A stretch of DNA of 64,000 nt. Origin: Methylobacteriaceae bacterium. GTDB lineage: Bacteria > Pseudomonadota > Alphaproteobacteria > Rhizobiales > Beijerinckiaceae. Of this stretch, positions 43,453 to 53,408 are shown one piece after another (position 1 is the stretch's first letter; each line of letters starts with the position of its first letter). The position numbers and the translations under genes are program-made. The notes below the pieces were generated by a model. That model had not been told where the DNA came from. It worked only from the letters and a program-made list of their open reading frames with translations, and made no database searches. The stretch spans positions 1-64,000 of the forward strand of contig JACKJC010000001.1 in assembly GCA_020638195.1 (NCBI GenBank). The letters run 5' to 3'.

Positions 43453-44187
43453 TCACATCTTCCTGAAACCCAGCTTCTTGCCGCCTTCCTTCGCGTCCTT
43501 CTGCCAGGACTGGTCCTGCGTGTACTCGAAATTGGCGTGATGGCCCTTGCGGGCGCGCAGCACGAGCCTGCCGCCCGCATAAGACCAGCCGACCGGATCG
43601 AAAACCGAAATGCCGTTGTCGCGGCAGGCCGGCGCGAGTTGCGCCCTGCCGCCGGGATGCAGCGTCAGCATGCAGCCCGTATCCTTGTTCGTGTCCCGCA
43701 GGATCGAATAACGACCCGGAAGCTCGCTCGCAGGCACGCTTGGGCCGCGCGACACATTCGCCGGCTGCGCCTCGCGACGCGGCCTGCGCGCTTCGTTGGC
43801 GGCCGTCAACGCATAGAATTCGCCCTTGGGCCCCTTGGCGCTGAGCTCGCCATTCTCCTGTGCGAAGGCGAGCACCGATGCGCCGCTCTTGTCGATCAGC
43901 TCCAGACGCTGCGGCTCGGGCAGCTTCCATCCCGCCACTTTCGCGACTGTCGGCATGGCGTGACGGCAGCCTGGCGGAATGCCGACCGCCCGGCCAGCGC
44001 CGCGCGCCTCGGCGCGCAACTGGATCGTGCATTCGCGGCCAGCGCCCTGGCTGAGCCGCCAGACGCCGGCGGCGGTCTGCTCGGATTGCGCATCCAGCGC
44101 CACGGCAGGAGAGGCCGCCAGTATCGCTATCGCCAGCAACGCCTCGCGGGGAGCCGGCGCCCTTGCGAATTCGGACAGGCGCTTCAT
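43453..44187 (-). CDS. AprI/Inh-family metalloprotease inhibitor-like protein, two domains
   Basis: A 244-residue exported protein (hydrophobic signal around LLAIAILAASPAVALDA). The mature part repeats an Inh-like lipocalin barrel twice: residues ~37-115 (AAGVWRLSQGAGRECTIQL ... PKGEFYAL) and ~150-240 (LPGRYSILRDTNKDTGCMLTL ... PVGWSYAGGRLVL). AprI/Inh proteins inhibit serralysin-type proteases in the periplasm. The tandem arrangement and lack of a protease gene nearby are notable. The role is inferred from fold-like repeats. Confidence 0.7.
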   Translation of the reverse strand: MKRLSEFARAPAPREALLAIAILAASPAVALDAQSEQTAAGVWRLSQGAGRECTIQLRAEARGAGRAVGIPPGCRHAMPTVAKVAGWKLPEPQRLELIDKSGASVLAFAQENGELSAKGPKGEFYALTAANEARRPRREAQPANVSRGPSVPASELPGRYSILRDTNKDTGCMLTLHPGGRAQLAPACRDNGISVFDPVGWSYAGGRLVLRARKGHHANFEYTQDQSWQKDAKEGGKKLGFRKM

Positions 44188-44214
44188 TGATGATCCCCTC
44201 CCTGTCGAGCGCCC

Positions 44215-45192
44215 TCAGGGCGCGCGCCGCGTAGCTGGCCACGGCGTTTCGGCGACGGGCGTCAAAGGCCCGCGACCGCTAATGAACGATCTCAAATTAT
44301 CGACGACGAGTTGCCCCATCGCGTCTCTCGTGTGTTTCGTGCCCGATCCGACATGCGGGAGCAAGACCACATGCTCCATTTCAATCAATTCGCGCGGCAC
44401 ATTCGGCTCGTCAGCGTAAACGTCGAGACCGGCCGACAATATCTTGCGATCCCGCAACGCGGCGATCAGCGCGTCCTGGTCGCACACGGAGCCCCGCGCG
44501 ACATTGATGAAAATACCGTTGGGCCCGAGCGCTTCCAGCACTTCGGCGTTGACCAGATGCTTCGTCTCCGGCCCGCCCGGCGTGATCGCCACCAGAATGT
44601 CGCAGGCGCGCGCCATGCCCGCGAGCGTCGGATAATAGAGATAGGGCGCATCGTCTTGCGCGCGGCGACCGTGATAAACGACCTTCATGCCGAAGGCCTC
44701 CGCGCGCCGCGCGATCGTGCGCCCGATTCGCCCGAGCCCGAGAATGCCCATCGTCCGCCCACGCAGGGAGGCGGTCAGCGGAAACGGCGCCTTGAGCCAG
44801 CGGCCCTCGCGCAGATAGCGGTCAGCCTGCGGCAATTGACGCACCACGCTGAGCAGCAGGCCGAAGGTCGTATCGGCCACCTCGTCGTTCAGCACGTCGG
44901 GCGTGTTGGCGACCACGATCCCGTGCTTTCCCGCCCATGTCGCGTCGATATGGTCGTAGCCGACGCCGAAGGACGAAACGATTTCGAGCTTCGGGAATCG
45001 GGCGAGAACGTCGCCGCCCATCGTCGCATGGCCGCCGCCCGTGGCGATCCCGCGAATGCGCGGCGCGATTTCGGCAAGCGTCGCCTCGCGGTCGGCGGCT
45101 TCCCACAATTTGTGCAGGCGCGAACAGGCCGCGACGCCCTCCACGACCAGCGGCGGCATCGGGCTGAACATCAAGGTTTCGAAGTCGGACAC
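44215..45192 (-). CDS. D-2-hydroxyacid dehydrogenase (glyoxylate/hydroxypyruvate reductase-like)
   Basis: A 325-residue NAD(P)-dependent D-2-hydroxyacid dehydrogenase. Glycine-rich GILGLGRIGRTIARR, then the NADP-type HGRR segment, catalytic Arg in INVARGSV, Glu in DEPNVPREL and His in LLPHVGSGT. It resembles GhrB/hydroxypyruvate reductases. GTG 45192 is supported by AGGAGA just upstream; ATG 45171 is internal. Divergent from the sugar ABC transporter, hinting that it reduces a 2-keto acid from the same substrate. Confidence 0.88.
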   Translation of the reverse strand: MSDFETLMFSPMPPLVVEGVAACSRLHKLWEAADREATLAEIAPRIRGIATGGGHATMGGDVLARFPKLEIVSSFGVGYDHIDATWAGKHGIVVANTPDVLNDEVADTTFGLLLSVVRQLPQADRYLREGRWLKAPFPLTASLRGRTMGILGLGRIGRTIARRAEAFGMKVVYHGRRAQDDAPYLYYPTLAGMARACDILVAITPGGPETKHLVNAEVLEALGPNGIFINVARGSVCDQDALIAALRDRKILSAGLDVYADEPNVPRELIEMEHVVLLPHVGSGTKHTRDAMGQLVVDNLRSFISGRGPLTPVAETPWPATRRAP

Positions 45193-45362
45193 GGTCTCTC
45201 CTGCCTGAACCCGTTGTAACGTCGTCGTCACATCGGTCGCGCATTTGCATGCTTGCATTTTACTGCGTCGCCTGCATCATGCGCGAGCGGTCCGGCAGCG
45301 GCAAGCAGCGGCATGAACCAGGATCGCTTGGGCGCGATAAGACGCCGGGGAGGAAGTCTGGT

Positions 45363-46433
<1,071 letters not shown>

Positions 46434-46499
46434 GCTGCAAACAACTGACGCTCGCAGCCTGAAAGCGCGCGCCAAGCAAATATCAACGGAGGGAACAAG

Positions 46500-47822
46500 A
46501 TGACCCTGATTACGCGTCGTTCGATTCTCCAGGGCGCGGCGGCTGCCGGCGTCGCTGGCGGCACGCTCTATGATATGGCGAAGGCCTTCGCGCAGACGAG
46601 CCCGTGGAAGCCGGAAGCCGGCGCCACACTCAACGTGCTGCGCTGGAAGCGCTTCGTGCAGGCGGAAGACGACGCCTTCATGAAGATGGTCGACGCCTTC
46701 TCCAAGGCGATGAACGTCAAGGTCAACATTTCCAACGAGAGCTTCGACGACATCCAGCCGAAGGCCTCCGTCGCCGCCAACACCGGCACCGGCCCGGACC
46801 TGATCTGGGGCCTGCACTCCACCCCGCAGCTCTTCCCCGAGAAGTGCATGCCGATGAGCGACGTCGCCGATTATCTCGGCAAGAAATACGGCGGCTGGTT
46901 CCCCGCGGCCGAGGCTTACGGCAAGTCCGGCGGCAAGTGGATCGCAATCCCCGTCGCGGTCAACGGCGGCTACGTCAACTACCGCACGTCCTCGATCAAC
47001 AAGGCCGGCTTCAAGGAAATCCCGAAGGACATGCCGGGCTTCCTCGAGCTCTGCAAGGCGCTGAAGAAGAACAACACGCCCGCTGGCTTCGCGCTCGGCC
47101 ACGCCTCGGGCGACGGCAACGCCTGGCTGCACTGGATCCTGTGGGGCCACAACGCCTGGCTCGTCGACAAGAACGACAAGATCATCATCAACTCGCCGGA
47201 GACCGCGAAGGCGCTGGAATATTGCAAGGCCCTGTCGGACACGTTCATCCCGGGCTGCGCGTCGTGGAACGATTCGTCCAACAACAAGGCGTTCCTCGCC
47301 GGCGACCTCCACCTGACGCTGAACGGCATTTCGATCTATGTCGCGGCCAAGACCGCCGGCGCGCAGGGCGACGCCAAGATGAAGGCGCTCGCCGAGGACA
47401 TAAACCATGCCTATATGCCGGTCGGCCCGCTCGGCAAGCCCGCGGAATTGCAGCTCGCCTTCCCGATCTTCGGCTTCAGCTATACGAAGGTGCCGAACGC
47501 CGCGAAGGCCTTCGTCGCGTTCATGATGGAAGCGCAGAACTACAATCCGTGGCTGGAAGGCGCGCAGGGCTACCTGTCCCACACGCTGGCCGCCTACGAC
47601 AACAACCCGGTCTGGACGGCGGACCCCAAGACGACCGTGTTCCGCGACGCGGCCAAGCGCACGCTGCCTGCCTCCGGCATCGGCACGCTGAGCCCGAAGG
47701 TCGCGGCCGCCATGGCGGAATTCATCGTCGTCGACATGTTCGCGCGTTACTGCACCGGACAGGAAGACGTGAAGACCACGATGAAGACGGCGGAACGCGC
47801 GGCCCAGCGCATCTTCCGTTAG
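46500..47822 (+). CDS. Sugar ABC transporter substrate-binding protein
   Basis: A 440-residue extracellular solute-binding protein (family 1). The N-terminus MTLITRRSILQGAAAAGVAGG is a Tat-type signal (R-R). The mature part has LNVLRWKRFVQAEDDAFMKM, then PDLIWGLHSTPQLFPEK typical of the fold. It delivers a sugar or sugar acid to the following permeases; ligand not known. GGAGGGA precedes ATG 46500. A family B repeat separates it from the first permease. Confidence 0.9.
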   Translation: MTLITRRSILQGAAAAGVAGGTLYDMAKAFAQTSPWKPEAGATLNVLRWKRFVQAEDDAFMKMVDAFSKAMNVKVNISNESFDDIQPKASVAANTGTGPDLIWGLHSTPQLFPEKCMPMSDVADYLGKKYGGWFPAAEAYGKSGGKWIAIPVAVNGGYVNYRTSSINKAGFKEIPKDMPGFLELCKALKKNNTPAGFALGHASGDGNAWLHWILWGHNAWLVDKNDKIIINSPETAKALEYCKALSDTFIPGCASWNDSSNNKAFLAGDLHLTLNGISIYVAAKTAGAQGDAKMKALAEDINHAYMPVGPLGKPAELQLAFPIFGFSYTKVPNAAKAFVAFMMEAQNYNPWLEGAQGYLSHTLAAYDNNPVWTADPKTTVFRDAAKRTLPASGIGTLSPKVAAAMAEFIVVDMFARYCTGQEDVKTTMKTAERAAQRIFR

Positions 47823-47828
47823 TCGTCG

Positions 47829-47943
47829 TCCCTTCTCCCCGCTTGCGGGGAGAAGGTGGCCGAAGGCCGGATGAGGGGCCTAGCCGCTCAGCGCATGTTG
47901 AGCCCCTCACCCCGACCCTCTCCCCGCAAGCGGGGAGAGGGAG
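47829..47943. repeat. Family B composite palindrome in the ABC operon
   Basis: Two CTTCTCCCCGCTTGCGGGGAGAAGG-type palindromes flank an inner pair ATGAGGGGCC / GGGGTGAG-like arms, making a large inverted structure between the binding protein and the first permease. In such a position it may stabilise the upstream mRNA so that binding protein exceeds permease. Confidence 0.8.
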
Positions 47944-47966
47944 ATGACATTCATCAGGAAAAGCTC

Positions 47967-48911
47967 ATGACCGACGCGGCGATCGCGACGACGGCAACCG
48001 GCAGATCCACATGGGAGCGCCTGCGGTCGCATCGAGACTGGATGGGATTCTGGTTCATGCTGCCGGCGGCCGGCATCCTGATCCTGTTCCTCGCCTATCC
48101 GCTCGGGCTCGGCGTCTGGCTGTCCTTCACCGACGCCAAGATCGGCAGATCAGGCTCGTTCATCGGCCTCGAGAATTACGACTGGCTGTCGGACGACAAG
48201 ATCTTCTGGGGCTCGGTTTTCTTCACGCTCTTCTACACGATCTTCGCCTCGATCGTGAAATTCGCGCTCGGCCTCTATCTCGCTCTGCTTCTCAACAAGA
48301 ACCTGCCGATGAAGGCGCTGCTGCGCTCGATCGTGCTCATCCCCTACATCGTGCCGACCGTGCTGTCGGCCATCGCCTTCTGGTGGATTTACGATTCGTC
48401 CTTCTCGATCATCTCGTGGTCGCTGATCAAGCTCGGGCTCATCGACAACTACATCAACTTCCTCGGCGATCCCTGGAACGCGCGCTGGTGTCTCGTCGTC
48501 GCCAACATCTGGCGTGGCGTGCCCTTCGTCGCCATCACCTTGCTCGCCGGCCTGCAGACCGTGTCGCCCTCGCTCTATGAGGCCGCGACCATCGACGGCG
48601 CCTCGCGCTGGCAGAATTTCCGCTTCGTCACCTACCCGCTCCTGACCCCGATCATCGCGGTGGTCATGACCTTCTCGGTGCTCTTCACCTTCACCGACTT
48701 CCAGCTGATCTGGGCGATGACGCGCGGCGGACCGGTCAATGCGACGCATCTGATGGCGACGCTCTCCTACCAGCGCGCCATCCTCGGCGGCAATCTCGGC
48801 GAGGGCGCGGCCATCGCCACGGCCATGATCCCCTTCCTGCTGGCGGCGATCATGTTCTCGTGGTTCGGCCTGCAGAAGCGCAAGTGGCAACAGGGCGGCG
48901 ACAATGACTGA
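47967..48911 (+). CDS. Sugar ABC transporter permease 1 (MalF-like)
   Basis: A 314-residue permease with six or so membrane segments and the EAA loop YEAATIDGASRWQNF...TYPLL coupling to the ATPase. It is the MalF/UgpA-type subunit. ATG 47967 follows AGGAAAAG; the end overlaps permease 2 by 8 nt, implying translational coupling. Confidence 0.9.
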   Translation: MTDAAIATTATGRSTWERLRSHRDWMGFWFMLPAAGILILFLAYPLGLGVWLSFTDAKIGRSGSFIGLENYDWLSDDKIFWGSVFFTLFYTIFASIVKFALGLYLALLLNKNLPMKALLRSIVLIPYIVPTVLSAIAFWWIYDSSFSIISWSLIKLGLIDNYINFLGDPWNARWCLVVANIWRGVPFVAITLLAGLQTVSPSLYEAATIDGASRWQNFRFVTYPLLTPIIAVVMTFSVLFTFTDFQLIWAMTRGGPVNATHLMATLSYQRAILGGNLGEGAAIATAMIPFLLAAIMFSWFGLQKRKWQQGGDND

Positions 48912-49815
48912 GGCGGGCAACCTCTCCAAGGATCTGGTGAAGGCGAATCTCGCCGACGCCTCCGAGGGCATGAGCTATCTCGAAACGCTGCCGCAGCGCA
49001 TCGTCACGACCTGGATCCCGCTCGCGCTCATTCTGATCGTGCTGCTGTTCCCGTTCTACTGGATGGTGCTGACCGCCATCAAACCGGACGAGCAGCTGAT
49101 CGACATGAACACCTACAACCCGTTCTGGGTCGTGGGACCGACGTTCAAGCACATCTACAAGCTCCTGTTCGAGACGCGCTACCCGCTGTGGCTGTGGAAC
49201 ACGATGTATGTTTCCGTGCTCGCCACACTCGTCTCGCTGATCGCAAGCGTCATGGCCGCCTACGCCATCGTGCGCCTGCGCTTCCGCGGCGCGCAGCTCA
49301 CCGGCGGCCTGATCTTTCTGGCCTATCTCGTGCCGCCCTCGATCCTGTTCATCCCGCTCGCCACCATCGTCCAGAAATACGGCCTGTTCGACTCGCCGAT
49401 GGCGCTGGTGCTGGTCTATCCGACCATTCTCATCCCGTTTTCGACCTGGCTCCTGATGGGCTATTTCAAGACCATCCCCTACGAGCTCGAGGAATGCGCG
49501 CTGATCGACGGCGCGACGCGCCTGCAGATCCTGACCCGCATCATCCTGCCATTGGCGGTGCCGGGCCTGATCTCGGCCGGCATCTTCTCGCTCACCCTGT
49601 GCTGGAACGAGTTCATCTACGCGCTGACCTTCATCACCTCGGTGCAGAACAAGACGGTGCCGGTCGCCATCGTCAACGAATTCGTCGACGGCGACATTTA
49701 CCGCTGGGGCTCGCTGATGGCCGGCGCGCTCGTCGGCTCGCTGCCGCTGGTGATTCTGTATTCCTTCTTCGTGGAATATTACGTGTCCGCGATGACCGGC
49801 GCGGTGAAGGAGTGA
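48904..49815 (+). CDS. Sugar ABC transporter permease 2 (MalG-like)
   Basis: A 303-residue permease with the EAA motif YELEECALIDGATRLQI and a C-terminal NEFVDGDIYRWGSLMAG typical of MalG/UgpE. It completes the CUT1 transporter. It overlaps permease 1. The next gene (Mrr) follows at 31 nt but has a different base composition. Confidence 0.9.
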   Translation: MTEAGNLSKDLVKANLADASEGMSYLETLPQRIVTTWIPLALILIVLLFPFYWMVLTAIKPDEQLIDMNTYNPFWVVGPTFKHIYKLLFETRYPLWLWNTMYVSVLATLVSLIASVMAAYAIVRLRFRGAQLTGGLIFLAYLVPPSILFIPLATIVQKYGLFDSPMALVLVYPTILIPFSTWLLMGYFKTIPYELEECALIDGATRLQILTRIILPLAVPGLISAGIFSLTLCWNEFIYALTFITSVQNKTVPVAIVNEFVDGDIYRWGSLMAGALVGSLPLVILYSFFVEYYVSAMTGAVKE

Positions 49816-49846
49816 TAGTCTGACCGCCTCGTTTTGAGGTCTTCAG

Positions 49847-50767
49847 ATGATCCCTGATTTTCAGACACTGATGTTGCCAGTACTTCGCTCCACCGAAGCT
49901 GGCGAGGTTCAGATAGGCGCTGTCGTTGAGCTGCTTGCGAGCAAATTTGGGCTAACAGATGAAGAGCGGGCTACTTTACTCCCGTCGGGGCGTCAAACCA
50001 CGTTTGCAAATCGTGTACACTGGGCAAAGAGCTACCTAGGGAAAGCTGGTCTGATCGAGCCTACTGGTAGAGGAAGATTCAAAATATCTGAGCGCGGAAA
50101 AGAAATCCTAGCGAAATCGCCAGAACGAATTGACATTAAGTTTCTTGACCAGTTTCCGGAATTTCGTGAATTTCGCGAGCGCAGCAGCAACGACGATCAG
50201 GTCGTGAGTTCGGCTCCGTCCAACGCCTCGGAAATCCAAGACAGCAGTCTTGCACCGGACGAGGCAATGCGTGCTGCGCACCAAACGCTCGAAATCGAAC
50301 TATCGAGAGACTTGTTGGATAGGATTCTTTCTTCGCCACCAGATTTTTTTGAACGCGCTGTCATCAAACTGCTTACCGCGATGGGCTACGGAGGCTCTGC
50401 TGTTGAAGCCGCTCGAGCGCTCGGAAAGAGCGGGGATGGTGGTGTCGACGGGGTGATCGACCAAGACGCGTTAGGGCTTGATCGAGTCTACGTTCAAGCT
50501 AAGCGTTATGCTCTAAACTCTCCGGTCGGCGCTGGAGCAATACGCGACTTCTTTGGGTCGCTTGATCGATTCAAAGCGACGAAGGGCTTGTTTGTCACAA
50601 CATCGTCTTTCACCCAGTCTGCCAAGGAAACCTCAGAATACCTGAGCAAGCGTATCGTGCTAATCGATGGACCGCAGCTAGCCAAACTCATGATCAAATT
50701 CGAGGTCGGTTGCCGGACCGAGGAAACGCTCGCGATAAAGCGACTAGATGAAGAATTCTTCGAATGA
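49847..50767 (+). CDS. mrr: Mrr-type restriction endonuclease
   Basis: A 306-residue Mrr-like protein. N-terminal winged-helix Mrr_N region about 1-90; catalytic Mrr_cat region about 155-275, with FFERAVIKLLTAMGYGG (E169), the PD-(D/E)xK residues Asp201 in SGDGGVDGVID and Q217-A-K219 in YVQAKRY. It would cut modified (often methylated) foreign DNA. Two lines I counted (49921-49980, 50281-50340) are 47-48 % G+C, far below the neighbours, and the codons differ; acquisition by horizontal transfer is likely. No partner methylase or specificity gene adjoins it. GAGGT precedes ATG 49847. Confidence 0.9.
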   Translation: MIPDFQTLMLPVLRSTEAGEVQIGAVVELLASKFGLTDEERATLLPSGRQTTFANRVHWAKSYLGKAGLIEPTGRGRFKISERGKEILAKSPERIDIKFLDQFPEFREFRERSSNDDQVVSSAPSNASEIQDSSLAPDEAMRAAHQTLEIELSRDLLDRILSSPPDFFERAVIKLLTAMGYGGSAVEAARALGKSGDGGVDGVIDQDALGLDRVYVQAKRYALNSPVGAGAIRDFFGSLDRFKATKGLFVTTSSFTQSAKETSEYLSKRIVLIDGPQLAKLMIKFEVGCRTEETLAIKRLDEEFFE

Positions 50768-50770
50768 GGG

Positions 50771-51712
50771 CTACGGGCCCGCCTTCACCACGCGCTCGCG
50801 ATAAAAAAGATACAGCCCAGACGTCACGACGATCCCTGCGCCGATGGCCGTGTAAAATCCCGGCACGTCGCCGAACACGATAAAGCCGAGCGCCGTCATC
50901 CAGACGATCTGCGTGTAGACATACGGCGCGAGCACCGCAGCCGGCGCGCGGCCGTGCGCGAGAATGAGCAGGTAGTGGCCGAAGCCGCCGAAGGCGCCCA
51001 TGGCTGCGAGCCCGAGCCACACGCCCCAGGATTGTGGCCATTGCCAGAACCACGGCACGAATGGCGTGAGGATCACCACGCCCGAGATCGAGGAGAAGAA
51101 GGTCGTCGTCGTCGATGGATCGGTCGCCGCCAGCATCCGCGTGAACATGTTGTAGAAGGCGTAGCAGAACAGGCTGCCGATCGAATAGATCATGCCCGGC
51201 TGCATCGTCCCGATACCCGGGCGCACCACCACCAGCACGCCGATGAAGCCGACGAAGATCGCCACCAGTCGGCGCGGCCCCACCCATTCGCCGAGAATGG
51301 GGCCGGCGAGCAGCGACAGCACCAGCGGCAGCGCGAAGGCGATCGACATTGTGTCGGCGAGCTGCAGGTGGCGCAGCGCCAGAAAGTTGAACAGCGTAGA
51401 GCCGAACAGCAGCAGCGCGCGGAACGATTGCAGAAAGGGCCGGCTCGTGCGCAGCGAGCCCGTCGCGCGCCACGGATTGGTGAAGATCAGCGCCAGGATC
51501 GTCGCGCCGACGTAGCGCGACCACACGACCTCCCACACCGGAACATGGCGACCGAGCCATTTGCCTGTGGTGTCGAGGCAGGCGAAGCAGACGAGCGCGC
51601 AGCACATCAGCAGAATTCCGCGCTGGCGCGATTTCAGCTCGGCCGCATCCGCTACGTCGAGCGAAGCGCGCGGCGCTGGGGCCTTGTCCGCGCCCTTGTC
51701 GGTGATCGTCAT
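50771..51712 (-). CDS. EamA/DMT family transporter
   Basis: A 313-residue drug/metabolite transporter with about 10 hydrophobic segments and the two EamA repeats (LLMCCALVCFACLDTTGKWL ... and SIGSLFCYAFYNMFTRML ...). Likely exports a metabolite. ATG 51712 follows AAGGCGG. Its stop lies 3 nt from the mrr stop, convergent. Confidence 0.82.
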   Translation of the reverse strand: MTITDKGADKAPAPRASLDVADAAELKSRQRGILLMCCALVCFACLDTTGKWLGRHVPVWEVVWSRYVGATILALIFTNPWRATGSLRTSRPFLQSFRALLLFGSTLFNFLALRHLQLADTMSIAFALPLVLSLLAGPILGEWVGPRRLVAIFVGFIGVLVVVRPGIGTMQPGMIYSIGSLFCYAFYNMFTRMLAATDPSTTTTFFSSISGVVILTPFVPWFWQWPQSWGVWLGLAAMGAFGGFGHYLLILAHGRAPAAVLAPYVYTQIVWMTALGFIVFGDVPGFYTAIGAGIVVTSGLYLFYRERVVKAGP

Positions 51713-51810
51713 TCCGCCTTGTAGACGCGCGGGCGATTCAGCGCGACTGGCGAATTGGCGGATGGCCCGGCGATCCGCCATGCCAATTCCGCATGGCTTG
51801 TACCAGAACC

Positions 51811-52644
51811 CTACCGCTCGCGCGCCCGCGCGCTGTCGTGCCACCGCCCCAGAAACACGTAGGACAGGACCGAAAACAGCGCATAGATCGCGATGCCCGT
51901 CAGCGAGATCAGCGTCAGCGCCGCGAACATGCGGGGAATGTTGAGCCGGAAGCCGGCCTCGGTGATGCGGAAGGCGAGGCCCGAGCCCTGCCCCGCCGCG
52001 CCCGCCGCCAGCTCCGCGACGATCGCGCCGATCAGCGCCAGTCCGCCGGCGATCCGCAGCCCCGAGAAGAAATACGGCAGCGCCGCCGGCAGGCGCAGCC
52101 AGATCAACTGCTTCCAGCGCGAAGCGCGGTAGAGCTCGAAGAGGTCGAGAAGGTTGTGGTCGGTCGAGGCAAGGCCGAGCGCCGTGTTCGACAGGATCGG
52201 GAAGAAGGCGACGATGAAGGCGCAGAGCAGCACTGCCGTCGACGGCTCCAGCCAGACGAGCAGCAGCGGCGCGATGGCGATGACCGGCGTCACCTGAAGG
52301 ATGATGGCGAAGGGCAGGAAGGCGCGCTCGACCCATCTGGATTGCGCGAGCAGGATGGCGAGCCCGACGCCGCCGACGACGGCGAGCGCCAGCGCCTCGA
52401 ATGTAATGGTCAGCGTCACCATCAGCGACGCCGAGAGCAGCGGCCAGTCCTTGACCAGCGTCGAGAAGATCACGCTCGGCGCCGGCAGGATGTAGGGCGG
52501 GATGCGCGCGATTTCGACGATCGTTTCCCACAGCAGCAGGAATAGCGCGAAGACGATGACCGGCAGGCCCACGTCGACCAGCTTGCCGGAGCGCGCGCCG
52601 TTCGGCTCCGCTCGCAATGACGGCTCTTCTTCCTTTTCCCTCAC
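51811..52644 (-). CDS. ABC transporter permease, SsuC/TauC/NrtB-like
   Basis: A 277-residue BPD-type permease with about six membrane segments. EAA-like loop residues include ASTDHNLLDLFELYRASRWKQL. Starts with GTG 52644, overlapping the ATPase stop as GTGA. The first ~20 residues (VREKEEEPSLRAEPNGARSG) are unlike family N-termini; the repeat-derived part is SLRAEPNGA. Works with the ATPase and the NMT1/THI5-like binding protein. Confidence 0.85.
   Translation of the reverse strand: MREKEEEPSLRAEPNGARSGKLVDVGLPVIVFALFLLLWETIVEIARIPPYILPAPSVIFSTLVKDWPLLSASLMVTLTITFEALALAVVGGVGLAILLAQSRWVERAFLPFAIILQVTPVIAIAPLLLVWLEPSTAVLLCAFIVAFFPILSNTALGLASTDHNLLDLFELYRASRWKQLIWLRLPAALPYFFSGLRIAGGLALIGAIVAELAAGAAGQGSGLAFRITEAGFRLNIPRMFAALTLISLTGIAIYALFSVLSYVFLGRWHDSARARER
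52599..52623. repeat. Half-copy of family A repeat within permease 5' end
   Basis: CCGTTCGGCTCCGCTCGCAATGACGG is the right half of the family A element (compare TGCGCTCGCAATGACGG at 29775). It is read in frame as SLRAEPNG in the permease N-terminus. Confidence 0.6.
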
Positions 52645-53408
52645 GCCGCCGTCCTCCCGCTCGCGCGGTCGAGCGCGGCGGATGCGCGCCGGCAGCTCTC
52701 GGCGAATTGCGGCGACAGCCGGAATTCCACGTCGCGTACGGCGGGGCCGTCGACCTCGATCGTCTGGACGACGCGCCCCGGACGAGCGGAAAACACGGCA
52801 ATGCGCGACGACAGATAGACGCTCTCGAACACCGAATGCGTGACGAAGACAACCGTCGTCTTCAATCCGCGCGCCAGCGCCAGCAGATCGTCGTTGAGCT
52901 TGAAGCGCGAGATCTCGTCCAGCGCCGCGAAGGGCTCGTCCATCAGGAGCAGCGGCGGCCGCGTCACCAACGCGCGCGCGATCGACACGCGCATACGCAT
53001 GCCGCCGGAAAGTTCGCGCGGGTAGGCCTGCGCGAATTGCGCGAGGCCGACGCCCTCGAGCGCGGTGCGGATGCGCGGCTCCGCCTCGCGCTCGCTCACG
53101 CCCGAAAGCCGCAGCGGCAGATAGACATTGTGCGCGACATCGGCCCAGGGCATCAGCGTCGGCTCCTGGAAGACGAAGCCGACCTGCGGCATGACGCCAT
53201 TGCGCCACGCGATGCCGCCCGAGGTCTGGCGGCTGAGTCCTGCGATCATGCGCAGCGCCGTCGACTTGCCGCAGCCCGAGGGACCGAGCAGCGACAAAAA
53301 CTCGCCCGCGCGCACGTCGAGATCGAGACCATCGAGCGCGACGACGCCATTGGCGAAGGATTTGCCGACCCCCTTCATCCGCAGGAGGGGGAGGTGTGCA
53401 TCGTTCAC
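52641..53408 (-). CDS. ABC transporter ATP-binding protein, SsuB/NrtD-like
   Basis: A 255-residue ATPase with Walker A GPSGCGKST, the Q-loop VFQEPTLMPWADVAHNVYLPL, signature LSGGMRMRV and Walker B LLLMDEPFAALDE. This is the nitrate/sulfonate/taurine/pyrimidine importer class. The start overlaps the binding-protein stop as ATGA, and its stop overlaps the permease start as GTGA. Confidence 0.9.
   Translation of the reverse strand: MNDAHLPLLRMKGVGKSFANGVVALDGLDLDVRAGEFLSLLGPSGCGKSTALRMIAGLSRQTSGGIAWRNGVMPQVGFVFQEPTLMPWADVAHNVYLPLRLSGVSEREAEPRIRTALEGVGLAQFAQAYPRELSGGMRMRVSIARALVTRPPLLLMDEPFAALDEISRFKLNDDLLALARGLKTTVVFVTHSVFESVYLSSRIAVFSARPGRVVQTIEVDGPAVRDVEFRLSPQFAESCRRASAALDRASGRTAA

Noticed and set aside
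49847..50767. A prophage or integrative element carrying Mrr
   Set aside because: No integrase, attachment repeats or tRNA boundary were seen around it; only the gene itself looks foreign.
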